DNA of 15,568 bases from JANXVV01 sp038230975 (GTDB lineage Bacteria; Planctomycetota; Phycisphaerae; Tepidisphaerales; Tepidisphaeraceae): the NCBI GenBank assembly GCA_038230975.1, contig JBBRMF010000111.1, positions 1 through 15,568 of the forward strand. Direction: 5' to 3'. Numbering within the stretch: the stretch's first letter is position 1; each line of letters starts with the position of its first letter. The translations under genes were made by a program, and so were the position numbers. The notes under the pieces are model-generated. The model did not search any database, had not been told where the DNA came from, and saw only the letters and a list, made by a program, of their open reading frames with translations. Shown here in pieces: positions 7,029-14,585 of the stretch.

Positions 7029-7304
7029 TCAGTCGCGATAGCCGTTTCTCGCGCACTGACTGGGGGAACCGAGGTAGAAAACGACTACTCCAACACCGAC
7101 GAGCGCGCCCCCGATCTTCCCGCTCTGAAGATAGGCCATGATCGCTACCCCTGCTCCGGTAATTGCCAAGCCTGCCAATGAAACCAGCCAATACCCGATG
7201 CGATCTGACCAAAGTAGCCCGGGCTTGCGATTTTCGAGCCCGCTGACCGGTTTCCAGTTTGGGGAGACATTCTTGTCGAATTTGGGCTGGTTCGTCGGCG
7301 GCAT
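7029..7304 (-). CDS. Small membrane protein, two transmembrane helices
   Basis: A 91-residue protein with a hydrophilic, Pro/Asn-rich N-terminus (about 30 residues) and two hydrophobic segments, about residues 37-59 (YWLVSLAGLAITGAGVAIMA) and 64-79 (GGALVGVGVVVFYLG), ending in a short polar tail (PSQCARNGYRD). This is the pattern of a small two-helix hairpin in the inner membrane. No catalytic motif is visible and the function is unknown. ATG at 7304 is preceded by GGGGA at very short spacing. A candidate promoter lies at 7349-7377. It is the first of the run of small minus-strand genes going down to 5195, but gaps of 63 to 179 bases make a single operon doubtful. Confidence 0.75.
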   Translation of the reverse strand: MPPTNQPKFDKNVSPNWKPVSGLENRKPGLLWSDRIGYWLVSLAGLAITGAGVAIMAYLQSGKIGGALVGVGVVVFYLGSPSQCARNGYRD

Positions 7305-7348
7305 ATTCCCCGGTCTTTAAGAATTTGAGATGCATCTTTTGCTCATTC

Positions 7349-7377
7349 ATTATGCGCAGCGTTGGAGATGAAAACAA
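7349..7377 (-). promoter_or_regulatory. Candidate promoter for the small membrane protein
   Basis: CATAAT (7349-7354, five of six) and TTGTTT (7372-7377) on the minus strand are 17 bases apart. The leader to the ATG at 7304 would be about 37 bases. Confidence 0.4.
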
Positions 7378-7421
7378 CAGATTTCTTTGGACGAATGAGA
7401 GGGCGGCGATTTTGAAATGCA

Positions 7422-7449
7422 GCAGGGCGACCCCATCGGGTCGCCCTGC
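7422..7449 (-). terminator. Strong hairpin downstream of pnp
   Basis: A perfect 12-bp stem (GCAGGGCGACCC / GGGTCGCCCTGC) with a CATC loop, about 50 bases past the pnp stop. The run after it on the minus strand is only moderately U-rich (GCATTTC), so it may work as a terminator or as a 3'-end stabilising hairpin. Confidence 0.65.
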
Positions 7450-7499
7450 ACTTTAGCTGAAGTCTGAAGACCGGTCGCTGCGCCTGCGGCTCAGTTCAA

Positions 7500-9791
7500 T
7501 TAGTTTCTTCTCGGTCCGCGGTCGCCGCCGCGTCCGCCTCGGTCGCCACCGCGACCACCGCCGCCACCATCTCGGCGTGGGCCGCGATCGCCACCACGGT
7601 CGCCGCCGCCCTGGTTACCGCCTTGGTCGCCTTCATTACCGCCGCCACCGCTGTTGACGGGTTCCGGGTCGCTCTCGCCCAGTTCTTTCATCGCGGCTTT
7701 ACGGCTTAGCTTAATGCGGCCCTGATCGTCGATCAGGAGCACTTTCACCTTCACTTCATCGCCTTGGTTGATGAAGTCGGTGACTTGATCGACGAAGCGA
7801 TCGGAAAGTTCGCTGACGTGACAGAGGCCATCGGTTTCCGGGGCGATCTCGATGAAGGCGCCGAATTCCTTGATGCTGACCACTCGGCCGGTGTAAATTT
7901 TTCCGACCTTCACTTCGGCGGTCATGGCTTCGACCAGATCGCGGCAGCGCTCGGCGGCTTTGCCGTCGACGGCCGAGATGTAGACTGTGCCATCGTCTTC
8001 GATATCGACATTCGCGCCGGTTTCTTCCTGGATGCGCTTGATGTTCTTGCCACCGGGGCCGATGAGCTTGCCGATCTTTTGCGGGTCGATCTTGACCGTG
8101 AAAAGACGCGGGGCATATTGGCTAATTTCCTTGCGCGGCTCGGGGAGCGTGGCGGCCATCTTGGCTAGAATTGCCAATCGGGCAGCTTTGGCTCGGTGGA
8201 GCGTATCGCGAATGATCTTGTGGTTGATGCCTTCGGTTTTGATATCGAGCTGAATGGCGGTGATGCCATCGCGGGTGCCGCAGACCTTAAAGTCCATGTC
8301 ACCGAAGTGATCTTCTTCACCGATGATGTCGGTCAGGAGCGCGATCTTGTCACCTTCTTGAACAAGGCCGACGCTAATGCCGGCAACCGGCTTGGTGATC
8401 GGCACGCCGGCATCCATGAGCGCCAGGCAACCGGCGCAGCTGGAGGCCATGGAGGATGAGCCGTTGGATTCAAGGATATCGCTGATGATGCGGACGGTGT
8501 ATGGGAACACGTCGACGCCGGGCAGCACGGCAATCAGGCTGCGCTCGGCGAGCGCGCCGTGACCAATCTCGCGGCGACCGGGGCCGCGGATCGGACGCAC
8601 TTCACCCACGCTGTAGCTGGGGAAGTTGTAGTGGAGCATGAACTTTTGGCTGTATTCATCGGTCAGGCCATCGACCATCTGTTCGTCGGAACTGGTGCCG
8701 AGGGTGACGGTACACATCGACTGGGTTTCACCGCGGGTGAAGACGGATGAGCCGTGCACGCGCGGCAAAATACCGACTTGGCAACTGATCGGGCGAATCT
8801 GATCGTAGGTGCGACCGTCGGGGCGGACGCCCGCCAAAATCGCTTCCCGCGTGGCATGTTCTTCCACTTCGGCGAACACGAGGCGAACCTGCTTTTCTTT
8901 ATGCTTTTGCGTGAGATATTCAGAGTAGTGAGCCGCTGGATTGCTCACGGCGGGGGCCAGTTCCGCAAGTAGGCCGGTGAGGATCTTCTTGACCTCGTCG
9001 CCGCGATCATGCTTGCCGGTTTTGCCTTTGACTTCACGAATCTTGGCGCTGACGCGCGATTTGACGGCGGCCACGAGCTCGGCATCGGGCTGCTTGATTG
9101 TGCCGACTTTTTCGACGCCGACTTTCTTTTGCAGCTCTTCGATCATGCCGGTGATTTCGATCAGCACCTTATGGCCGAATTCGATGGCGTCGGCGATATC
9201 GTCTTCAAGTGCCTCGCGGGCGCCGGTTTCGATCATGTTGACGAAGTGCTTGGTTCCGGCGACGACCAGGTCGATGTCGGTATATTCCAACTGCTCGATC
9301 GTCGGATTGATGACGAGCTTGCCTTCAACGCGACCGATTCGCACGTGGGCGATGGGGGTGATGAAAGGGATATCGCTGATGGCGACGGCGGCGCTGGCGG
9401 CGATGCCGGCGAAAATATCGGGATCGTTCTGGCCATCAAAGCTGAGGACGTTCAGATGAATCTGCACTTCATCCATGAACCCTTTGGGGAAAAGGGGGCG
9501 AAGCGGGCGATCGATCAGGCGGGCGGTGAGAATTTCTTTGTTCGTCGGCCGGCCTTCGCGCTTCATGAAACCACCGGGGAATTTGCCGGCGGCGGCGCGA
9601 CGCTCGCGGTAGTCGACCTGGAGCGGGAAGAAGTCGATTCCTTCACGAGGATTGGCGCGGACAACGGCCCCGAAGACGACGGTGTCGCCGTATTGCACGG
9701 TGACGGAACCACCGGCGAGCTTGGCGAAGGTCCCCGTGGAAATCGTGAGCATGCGCCCACCGATTTCCCGTTCAACTTTGATTGCTTGCAT
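7500..9791 (-). CDS. pnp: Polyribonucleotide nucleotidyltransferase (PNPase)
   Basis: Phosphorolytic 3'-5' exoribonuclease of mRNA turnover, normally a trimer and a degradosome partner. The 763-residue product has the standard order: first RNase PH core (about 10-145, with GGFMKREGRPTNKEILTARL), a helical linker, the second and catalytic RNase PH core (about 325-550, with GSSSMAS at 444-450 and FGDMDFKV with Asp498, Asp500 and Lys502), a KH domain (about 563-625, IGPGGK loop at 577-582) and an S1 domain (about 629-698). Beyond the S1 comes a tail of roughly 50 residues made of Gly, Arg and Asp in RGG-like units (GGDRGPRR occurs twice), expected to be disordered and RNA-binding. ATG at 9791 has AAGGA nine bases upstream. 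It lies downstream of rpsO, the usual partner, across a structured spacer. Confidence 0.99.
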   Translation of the reverse strand: MQAIKVEREIGGRMLTISTGTFAKLAGGSVTVQYGDTVVFGAVVRANPREGIDFFPLQVDYRERRAAAGKFPGGFMKREGRPTNKEILTARLIDRPLRPLFPKGFMDEVQIHLNVLSFDGQNDPDIFAGIAASAAVAISDIPFITPIAHVRIGRVEGKLVINPTIEQLEYTDIDLVVAGTKHFVNMIETGAREALEDDIADAIEFGHKVLIEITGMIEELQKKVGVEKVGTIKQPDAELVAAVKSRVSAKIREVKGKTGKHDRGDEVKKILTGLLAELAPAVSNPAAHYSEYLTQKHKEKQVRLVFAEVEEHATREAILAGVRPDGRTYDQIRPISCQVGILPRVHGSSVFTRGETQSMCTVTLGTSSDEQMVDGLTDEYSQKFMLHYNFPSYSVGEVRPIRGPGRREIGHGALAERSLIAVLPGVDVFPYTVRIISDILESNGSSSMASSCAGCLALMDAGVPITKPVAGISVGLVQEGDKIALLTDIIGEEDHFGDMDFKVCGTRDGITAIQLDIKTEGINHKIIRDTLHRAKAARLAILAKMAATLPEPRKEISQYAPRLFTVKIDPQKIGKLIGPGGKNIKRIQEETGANVDIEDDGTVYISAVDGKAAERCRDLVEAMTAEVKVGKIYTGRVVSIKEFGAFIEIAPETDGLCHVSELSDRFVDQVTDFINQGDEVKVKVLLIDDQGRIKLSRKAAMKELGESDPEPVNSGGGGNEGDQGGNQGGGDRGGDRGPRRDGGGGGRGGDRGGRGGDRGPRRN

Positions 9792-9836
9792 TACGAGAAG
9801 TCCTTGGTGGCCTCAATGGAATAGATGAATATTTGG

Positions 9837-9999
9837 GCCACAGATGGACAAAGCCAAACACGGAAGGGAGGCGGCGAATGACGAATAACGAAATTCGAAT
9901 TCACGAAATCAGAAATAGATTGTTCTAGTCTTCATTCGTCATTCGAAGTTAGTAATTCGTTATTTCCCGATTCCATGTGCGGGTTTGTGCATCTGTGGC
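9837..9999. repeat. Long imperfect fold-back between rpsO and pnp
   Basis: GCCACAGATGGACAAA at 9837-9852 matches the reverse complement of 9984-9999 at 15 of 16 positions. Inside these ends, both halves carry runs built from GAATGACGAAT / GAATAACGAA-like words in opposite orientations (about 9875-9910 and 9930-9966). Together they form a composite inverted repeat of about 163 bases. If transcribed from rpsO into pnp it would be a long hairpin some 45 bases before the pnp start. I recall CCACAGATG-type repeats as dispersed elements in planctomycete and related genomes. Confidence 0.75.
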
Positions 10000-10098
10000 A
10001 ACCCTCCCCGATTCTTGCGATAGACTCAACCAGAGGCCGATGGGCTGAGGGGGCAAGGCGGGCGGGGGTAGCCTTTTGGCAAGACCGGTGATCGCACC

Positions 10099-10137
10099 GA
10101 TCAAAACAAGCAAGGGCACGAATCTTCGTGCCCTTGC
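10099..10137 (-). terminator. Rho-independent terminator after rpsO
   Basis: GCAAGGGCACGAA (10110-10122) pairs with TTCGTGCCCTTGC (10125-10137); on the minus strand the stem is followed by TTGTTTTGAT. It starts only 11 bases beyond the rpsO stop. A second small hairpin, CGGTG-ATCG-CACCG, lies next to it at 10086-10099. Any readthrough would continue into pnp. Confidence 0.8.
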
Positions 10138-10148
10138 GGTTGGTTTTA

Positions 10149-10418
10149 TTACTTTCGAAGGCCGAGCTTCGCGATAATCGATATATATCGATTTCGGTCT
10201 TCCCGCGTTAAATACTTCAGCAACTGGTTACGCCGACTGACCAGCTTTAGCAGTCCGCGGCGTGAAGAGTGATCCTTTTTATGGGAATCAAAATGGCCAC
10301 GAAGGTCATTGATCCGCTTGGTGAGGATCGCGATCTGCACTTCCGGTGAACCGGTATCTTTATCGTGGGTTCGAAATTCTGAAACGATCTGAGTCTTGGC
10401 TTCTAACGACAGTGACAT
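10149..10418 (-). CDS. rpsO: 30S ribosomal protein S15
   Basis: Primary 16S rRNA-binding protein of the small subunit, which nucleates assembly of the platform. The product is 89 aa, the standard length, with the family hallmarks TGSPEVQIA (about 22-30), the loop HKKDHSSRRGLLKLVSRR (about 46-63) that contacts rRNA, and the basic C-terminal helix. ATG at 10418 has GGGAG nine bases upstream. It precedes pnp on the same strand, the common order, but a strong terminator follows it, so part of pnp expression probably depends on readthrough or its own promoter. The leader contains small hairpins that may serve S15 autoregulation. Confidence 0.99.
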   Translation of the reverse strand: MSLSLEAKTQIVSEFRTHDKDTGSPEVQIAILTKRINDLRGHFDSHKKDHSSRRGLLKLVSRRNQLLKYLTREDRNRYISIIAKLGLRK

Positions 10419-10445
10419 CTTACAATCTCCCAGACACCAAGTCCC

Positions 10446-10540
10446 CAGCCGAAGCCGATGGACTGGTCATGTTAAGTCCCATGCCGCACGCGCGGCGAAC
10501 CGGGATGGATAAGAATACGAGATCGGGAAGGGCGATGCAA
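10446..10540 (-). promoter_or_regulatory. rpsO promoter and structured leader
   Basis: On the minus strand TTGCAT (10535-10540) and TATTCT (10512-10517) are 17 bases apart, a modest promoter giving a leader of about 85-90 bases. The leader can fold into small hairpins: GCCGC/GCGGC (10483-10496), GGACT/AGTCC (10460-10479) and a CCGAAGCC-containing stem near 10447-10460. S15 is known to bind structured leaders of its own mRNA in several bacteria; that it does so here is inference. Confidence 0.4.
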
Positions 10541-10603
10541 GGCGATGCTAAAATTGTAGGAAGTGACTTAACCCGGTGCGTGACGAGATCGGCGGGTCAT
10601 ATC

Positions 10604-10712
10604 CCCTCTCCTGGTACTCCGGGGGAGGGAGGGTGGGGGTCTTTTTCGATAGATTTACTTGTTTAGCGGATTTTCCCCCACCCCAACCCTCCCCCGGAGT
10701 ACCAGGAGAGGG
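10604..10712. repeat. G-rich inverted repeat with G-quadruplex motifs on both strands
   Basis: Left arm 10604-10639 and right arm 10675-10712 are near-identical inverted copies differing by a 2-base indel and one base, with a 35-base AT-rich spacer. The left arm's G-run is GGGGGAGGGAGGGTGGGGG (10621-10639, plus strand); the right arm gives G5-A-G3-TT-G4-T-G5 on the minus strand. Both fit intramolecular quadruplexes with one- or two-base loops. The arm begins CCTGGTACTCCG, sharing GGTACTCCG with the other nested palindromes. It lies between rpsO and the exporter, which are divergent. Confidence 0.85.
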
Positions 10713-10780
10713 AGAAATCGGGCACGGCGGAACGGCCGCGCACCCTCCTAACCCCGGATTTAACTCAAACGGTATACACA

Positions 10781-10793
10781 GGACTCCGAGTCC
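10781..10793. promoter_or_regulatory. Small palindrome before the exporter gene
   Basis: GGACTC-C-GAGTCC is a perfect 6-bp inverted repeat around one base, 18 bases upstream of the ATG at 10812. It could be a regulator half-site pair or chance; the exporter has no visible Shine-Dalgarno, and TATACA nearby lacks a -35 partner. Confidence 0.25.
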
Positions 10794-10811
10794 TTATGAT
10801 TCGACACGAAC

Positions 10812-12215
10812 ATGAACCGCGTATTGAACCGAAGCACTCTTCAAGTCCATGAAACCACCGAATCAGGGTATGCGCCGCTGCTCAGTCAACTGCTCTTGCT
10901 GGCATTGCCGGTGCTTGCGGAAAACATGCTGCATATGGCTGTGGGCATCGTCGATACCTATCTGGCCAATAAGTTGAAGGTGGTCACCGATCGAGCACCG
11001 GCCGGAGCAGCCGTGGGAACGATTACCTATTTTCTCTGGTTCTTTGGGTTGTTGGTTTCGAGTGTCGGCGCGGGGACGACGGCGATTATTTCAAGGGCGA
11101 AAGGCGCTCGACATCGATCGATGGCCAACAGCGTAACCGGCCAGTCAATGTCGGCGGCGGTGCTGTTGGGGATTGTGATGGGGATTGCGATATTTCTGCT
11201 GACCGGTCCCATCATAAGCTTTACGGGACTGAAGGGGGCGGCACCGGCTTTTGCCATTCCGTATTTGCGCATGCTCGCCCTGACGTTGCCTTTCACGATG
11301 GCTATGCAAATCGCCGGATCATGTCAGCGGGGTTACGGGGATACATTCACCGCTGCGGTCGTAATGATCGCAGTGGACTTCGTGAATTTATTTTTCAGCT
11401 TCGGGCTCTGCCGGGGATGGTTTGGTTTGCCGGAGTTAGGGTTCAACGGAATTGCGCTCGGAACGATCATTGCGTATGTGTTCGGTGGGGTGGTGCAGTT
11501 TGTCGTGCTGCTCCATGGTCGTAATGGATTGCGATTGTATTTGCATCGGATGCAGCCGCATTGGACGACGATCAGACGGCTCGTAAAACTTGGGGTTCCA
11601 TCGGCCATGGAAGGCGTTCTGATGTGGGTGGCGAATTTTGGTGTTATGCGCGTCATCAATACGATCGATCCAACCAACGACATGCCGAATGCGCATATGA
11701 ATGCGATTCGAATTGAAAGTTTAAGCTTTATGACAGGGTTGGCCTTCGCGGCGGCGGCAGCGACGATGGTGGGGCAAAGTCTGGGGATGAAAAATGTACG
11801 CCGCGCGGTGAAGAGCGCGTTATTGGCCTATGCGGTGGGGGGTGGGGCGATGACGCTGTGCGGACTGTTTTTCATTTTTTTCGGCCGATATCCGGCGGCA
11901 TGGCTTTCACCCGATGCGCACATCGCTGCCTTGACCACTCGATGCTTGTTTATCACCGGATTTATCCAATGCGGTTTTGCGGCTTACATTATTTTCAGCG
12001 GTGCGCTTCGCGGGGCCGGAGACACATTCGCAGTCATGGTACTCAGCTTGATCAGCGTGTTGGCGATCCGGTTTGCCGGAGTGATGATCGTCGGCGCCTG
12101 GCTGCACAAAGGCCTTACGGCGATCTGGCTTGTGCTGACGTTTGAACTATTTATGAGAGGGGTTCTTGCCGCGGCGCGGTTCTGGCAGGGAGGGTGGAAA
12201 CATCTGAAAGTGTGA
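10812..12215 (+). CDS. MATE-family multidrug/metabolite efflux transporter
   Basis: An inner-membrane antiporter of the MATE family, 467 aa (families usually run 440-480), expected to use a Na+ or H+ gradient to export organic cations or other small molecules. About twelve hydrophobic segments are visible. The internal two-fold repeat shows in the paired motifs GSCQRGYGDT (169-178) and SGALRGAGDT (396-405), and in the matching loops SRAKGA (94-99) and VGQSLG (320-325). The branch (NorM, DinF or other) cannot be set by eye and no substrate is implied by neighbours. ATG at 10812 lacks a clear ribosome site; no better start is seen nearby. It stands alone, divergent from rpsO, and is followed by an 8-G run, an 8-A run and a palindromic repeat. 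Confidence 0.92.
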   Translation: MNRVLNRSTLQVHETTESGYAPLLSQLLLLALPVLAENMLHMAVGIVDTYLANKLKVVTDRAPAGAAVGTITYFLWFFGLLVSSVGAGTTAIISRAKGARHRSMANSVTGQSMSAAVLLGIVMGIAIFLLTGPIISFTGLKGAAPAFAIPYLRMLALTLPFTMAMQIAGSCQRGYGDTFTAAVVMIAVDFVNLFFSFGLCRGWFGLPELGFNGIALGTIIAYVFGGVVQFVVLLHGRNGLRLYLHRMQPHWTTIRRLVKLGVPSAMEGVLMWVANFGVMRVINTIDPTNDMPNAHMNAIRIESLSFMTGLAFAAAAATMVGQSLGMKNVRRAVKSALLAYAVGGGAMTLCGLFFIFFGRYPAAWLSPDAHIAALTTRCLFITGFIQCGFAAYIIFSGALRGAGDTFAVMVLSLISVLAIRFAGVMIVGAWLHKGLTAIWLVLTFELFMRGVLAAARFWQGGWKHLKV

Positions 12216-12273
12216 TGGGGGGGGACAGTACGAAAAAAAACTCGCCCTCGTGCTTTGTCTCAGTTTTAATTTA

Positions 12274-12357
12274 GGGTGCCGCAGGTCGCGGTACTCCGCG
12301 ACCTGTGCCTCGCATCCGCACCGCACAGGTCTCGGAGTACCGCGACCTGTGGCACCC
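12274..12357. repeat. BIME-like nested palindrome after the exporter gene
   Basis: Two 35-base arms (12274-12308 and 12323-12357) are inverted copies matching 33 of 35, with a 14-base spacer. Each arm is itself a hairpin; the left one, CAGGTCGCGG-TACT-CCGCGACCTG, is a perfect 10-bp stem. The right arm is nearly identical to the left arm of the element at 14586. It sits between the 3' ends of two convergent genes and may also stop transcription from both sides. Confidence 0.9.
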
Positions 12358-12424
12358 GATTCAACGCAACCCTATGTTACACGTGTGACATTGCACTAGC
12401 CCCACTCCCGTGAATAAGGGGCCC

Positions 12425-14416
12425 TTATTTCACCGCAATCCGCCAGATCGCCCATTCGCCGCCGCGATTGGAGCGGAAGTAAATGTGCGTTCCGCTAGGA
12501 TCCCACACCGGGCAATCATCCCAACTGCCGTTGGTTATCAGTTGAACCGGTGGGCCGGGGTGGGCAACATCCAGCATCCAGATATCAAAGTTATGGCGTT
12601 GGTCTTCATCCACGCCGCGGTCAGAGACGAAGGCGATCTTGGTTCCTTCGTGATTCCAAGACGGATCGAAATCGTCGGCATCGGGAGTGTTCGTAATGTT
12701 TTCTGGAACACCGCCATCGGTCTTCACGCTGAAGATATCGCGTTTGCCGGTTTTTTCATTGAGGTTGCAAAACAGGAGGATGCCGGAATCCGGTTTGATC
12801 TCCGGGCTGACGCGCGGTTGAAATCCACCGGCCTGTGTCAGATCGGTGCGTGTCGTTTTTCCGAGTTCGGTCAGGAAAATTCGGGGATCCTGGCGTGTGT
12901 CGACGAAAGCCTGATAGAACAGGTGTCGAGCCGCGTCGAGGCTCGGCCACAGGTCGTTGTTGTCATCGCTCGTAAGTTGCGTGATTCCCGGATTCCCGAC
13001 GGCCGACATCTGCCAGATACTTTGTCGTTTTCCACCTCGGTTCGATGAAAAAACGACATTCTTGCCATCCGGTGTAAATGCCGGATGCAGATCGAGACTC
13101 TTGCCATCGGAAAAGCTCTCCACACCTCCGCTGCCATCCGTGTGAATCATCACGAGTTGTGAGCGTACGTCAGTTTCATTGCGGGATTGCAGCAGCGAGA
13201 AAATCAGTCGAGTGCCATCCGGGGAAATCGCCAGGGAATCGATCATAGTTCCCTTCGGCAGATTGGTCAGCTTCTGAGGCGGTTCTTTGAGTGTCGGTTC
13301 GCTCACGTCTTTCATCGCCGTCGTCAAAATCGAACGGCGAGCGAGCGTCCAACCGTCATCGCCGCGCTTTGGTTCTGCAACCAACAGTGTCACCGGTAAC
13401 GTTTTGATCTCTTTGAGCACAACGGTGAAGTCGGATTTGCCGCCATCCCATTCGATCGAAATCGTCTTCGGTTCCCATTCTGAATCCTGGGTTTTCTTGG
13501 TTACGGTCGCGGTGTAGGTTTTTAAATCGCCTTTTTCATTGATTGGAGGAAACTGGAGCGTTACGGTGCTTGAGCCGTTCGCGTCGCGCGGAAGTTCACG
13601 ACCGTCCAGTGTCACGACGCCGCCGGGTGGATTCGTGGAGATCAGCACTACTTTGCTTTTCGCCCGCAAGTCAACGGCATAATCGGTCTTTGCATCATCC
13701 CAGCTAATTTTCGCGTCGATTGGGTCGTAACCGGGTTTGGCCACACGCAACTTGTATTCATTCCAACGATTGGTCTGTGGATCAATGTTGAACGGAACCC
13801 CTTTGTTGTCGCTGCCGCGGTAGGTCAGGGGGCTCGTGCCGATCTCTTCATCGTCGAGCAGGATCTTGGCACCCGCTGGCGTGGTGTTGATCGTCAACTC
13901 CTTCCGCATGGGCTCGAGCGTGAGGGTGTAGCTTGGATCAGTATCGGTACAGGTCACGATGCGTTCGGCGGATTGGAACCCGGGCCGCTCAGCGGTGACT
14001 TTATAGCTGGTCCATTTGTTGGCTGAATCGAGAGTGAATTCAAGATCCTGCGAGTAGATGGAGGCCGGCACCGAGGTGATGGGTTTCCCGTTGATCAAAA
14101 GATTCGCCGGGAAAGGCCTTACGTTCAGCGTGATTTTCCGCGTGAGAGGCTTTAGATCGACGACCAGATTTGATTCCGTTCGCAGCGTAATCTCAACCGA
14201 TTGATCTTTGTAACCCAGACGAATCAAATCGACGCGCGAACTGGTTTTGTTGGTGTCAAAAATGAACGTATTCGTGACCGGCGCGGAACCTCGGTCAACA
14301 CCGTCGATTCGCACATTGGCCGGAAGCGGTCGAGTGCTGATGGTGACGATGCGCTGTTCGCTGCATCCGGCGATAACAGCGGTCAAGATGAGTGTCGAAA
14401 GAAAAATACCTCGCAT
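12425..14416 (-). CDS. Lipoprotein with PEGA repeats and a TolB-like beta-propeller
   Basis: An exported, probably lipid-anchored protein of 663 aa. The signal peptide MRGIFLSTLILTAVIAGC has a lipobox (IAGC) with Cys18, followed by Ser, which fits an outer-membrane lipoprotein. Four PEGA-like beta domains follow, at about 22-90, 94-170, 172-252 and 255-336, each opening with the P-x-x-A/G-x-V/I-x-(I/L)-(D/N)-G pattern. After a linker comes a six-bladed-type propeller (about 383-663) with PD40/WD40-like units such as SPDGTRLIFS, TPDGKNVVFSSNRGG and HEGTKIAFVSDRG. PEGA domains are usually surface modules, and TolB-like propellers bind partner proteins; the role may be envelope organisation or sensing. 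ATG at 14416 with AGGAG nine bases upstream is clear; a longer in-frame start at 14503 would bury the signal peptide. It is bracketed by two copies of the same palindromic repeat. Confidence 0.9.
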   Translation of the reverse strand: MRGIFLSTLILTAVIAGCSEQRIVTISTRPLPANVRIDGVDRGSAPVTNTFIFDTNKTSSRVDLIRLGYKDQSVEITLRTESNLVVDLKPLTRKITLNVRPFPANLLINGKPITSVPASIYSQDLEFTLDSANKWTSYKVTAERPGFQSAERIVTCTDTDPSYTLTLEPMRKELTINTTPAGAKILLDDEEIGTSPLTYRGSDNKGVPFNIDPQTNRWNEYKLRVAKPGYDPIDAKISWDDAKTDYAVDLRAKSKVVLISTNPPGGVVTLDGRELPRDANGSSTVTLQFPPINEKGDLKTYTATVTKKTQDSEWEPKTISIEWDGGKSDFTVVLKEIKTLPVTLLVAEPKRGDDGWTLARRSILTTAMKDVSEPTLKEPPQKLTNLPKGTMIDSLAISPDGTRLIFSLLQSRNETDVRSQLVMIHTDGSGGVESFSDGKSLDLHPAFTPDGKNVVFSSNRGGKRQSIWQMSAVGNPGITQLTSDDNNDLWPSLDAARHLFYQAFVDTRQDPRIFLTELGKTTRTDLTQAGGFQPRVSPEIKPDSGILLFCNLNEKTGKRDIFSVKTDGGVPENITNTPDADDFDPSWNHEGTKIAFVSDRGVDEDQRHNFDIWMLDVAHPGPPVQLITNGSWDDCPVWDPSGTHIYFRSNRGGEWAIWRIAVK

Positions 14417-14585
14417 GGGATGAATCTCCTGTGCGGGTATGTCTAACGGATGTTCAGAAGGATTGGAAGGAAAGTTGTTTTTCGCGGCATCTGGATTTTT
14501 CAAGATGGCCCGAAAAACGCCCGTTCATCCATGCAGCAATCCGCCACTGGGCTGTTGCTACTGCCTGGTCACGAATAGGGTGTAC

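Noticed and set aside
7000..7377. 125-residue minus-strand frame overlapping the small membrane protein
   Set aside because: Arg/Ser-rich shadow frame; the 91-residue frame has two clean transmembrane segments and a better start.
9009..9824. 271-residue open frame on the plus strand opposite pnp
   Set aside because: It is the antisense of a highly conserved gene, has a biased Asp/Gly/Phe composition typical of a mirror frame, and no ribosome site.
10086..10148. Hairpins after rpsO considered as a tRNA or small RNA gene
   Set aside because: The shape is a simple terminator stem with a U-rich tail and a small extra hairpin; no cloverleaf features.
12410..13048. 212-residue open frame on the plus strand opposite the PEGA gene
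   Set aside because: Antisense to a well-supported propeller domain; no start signal or motif.
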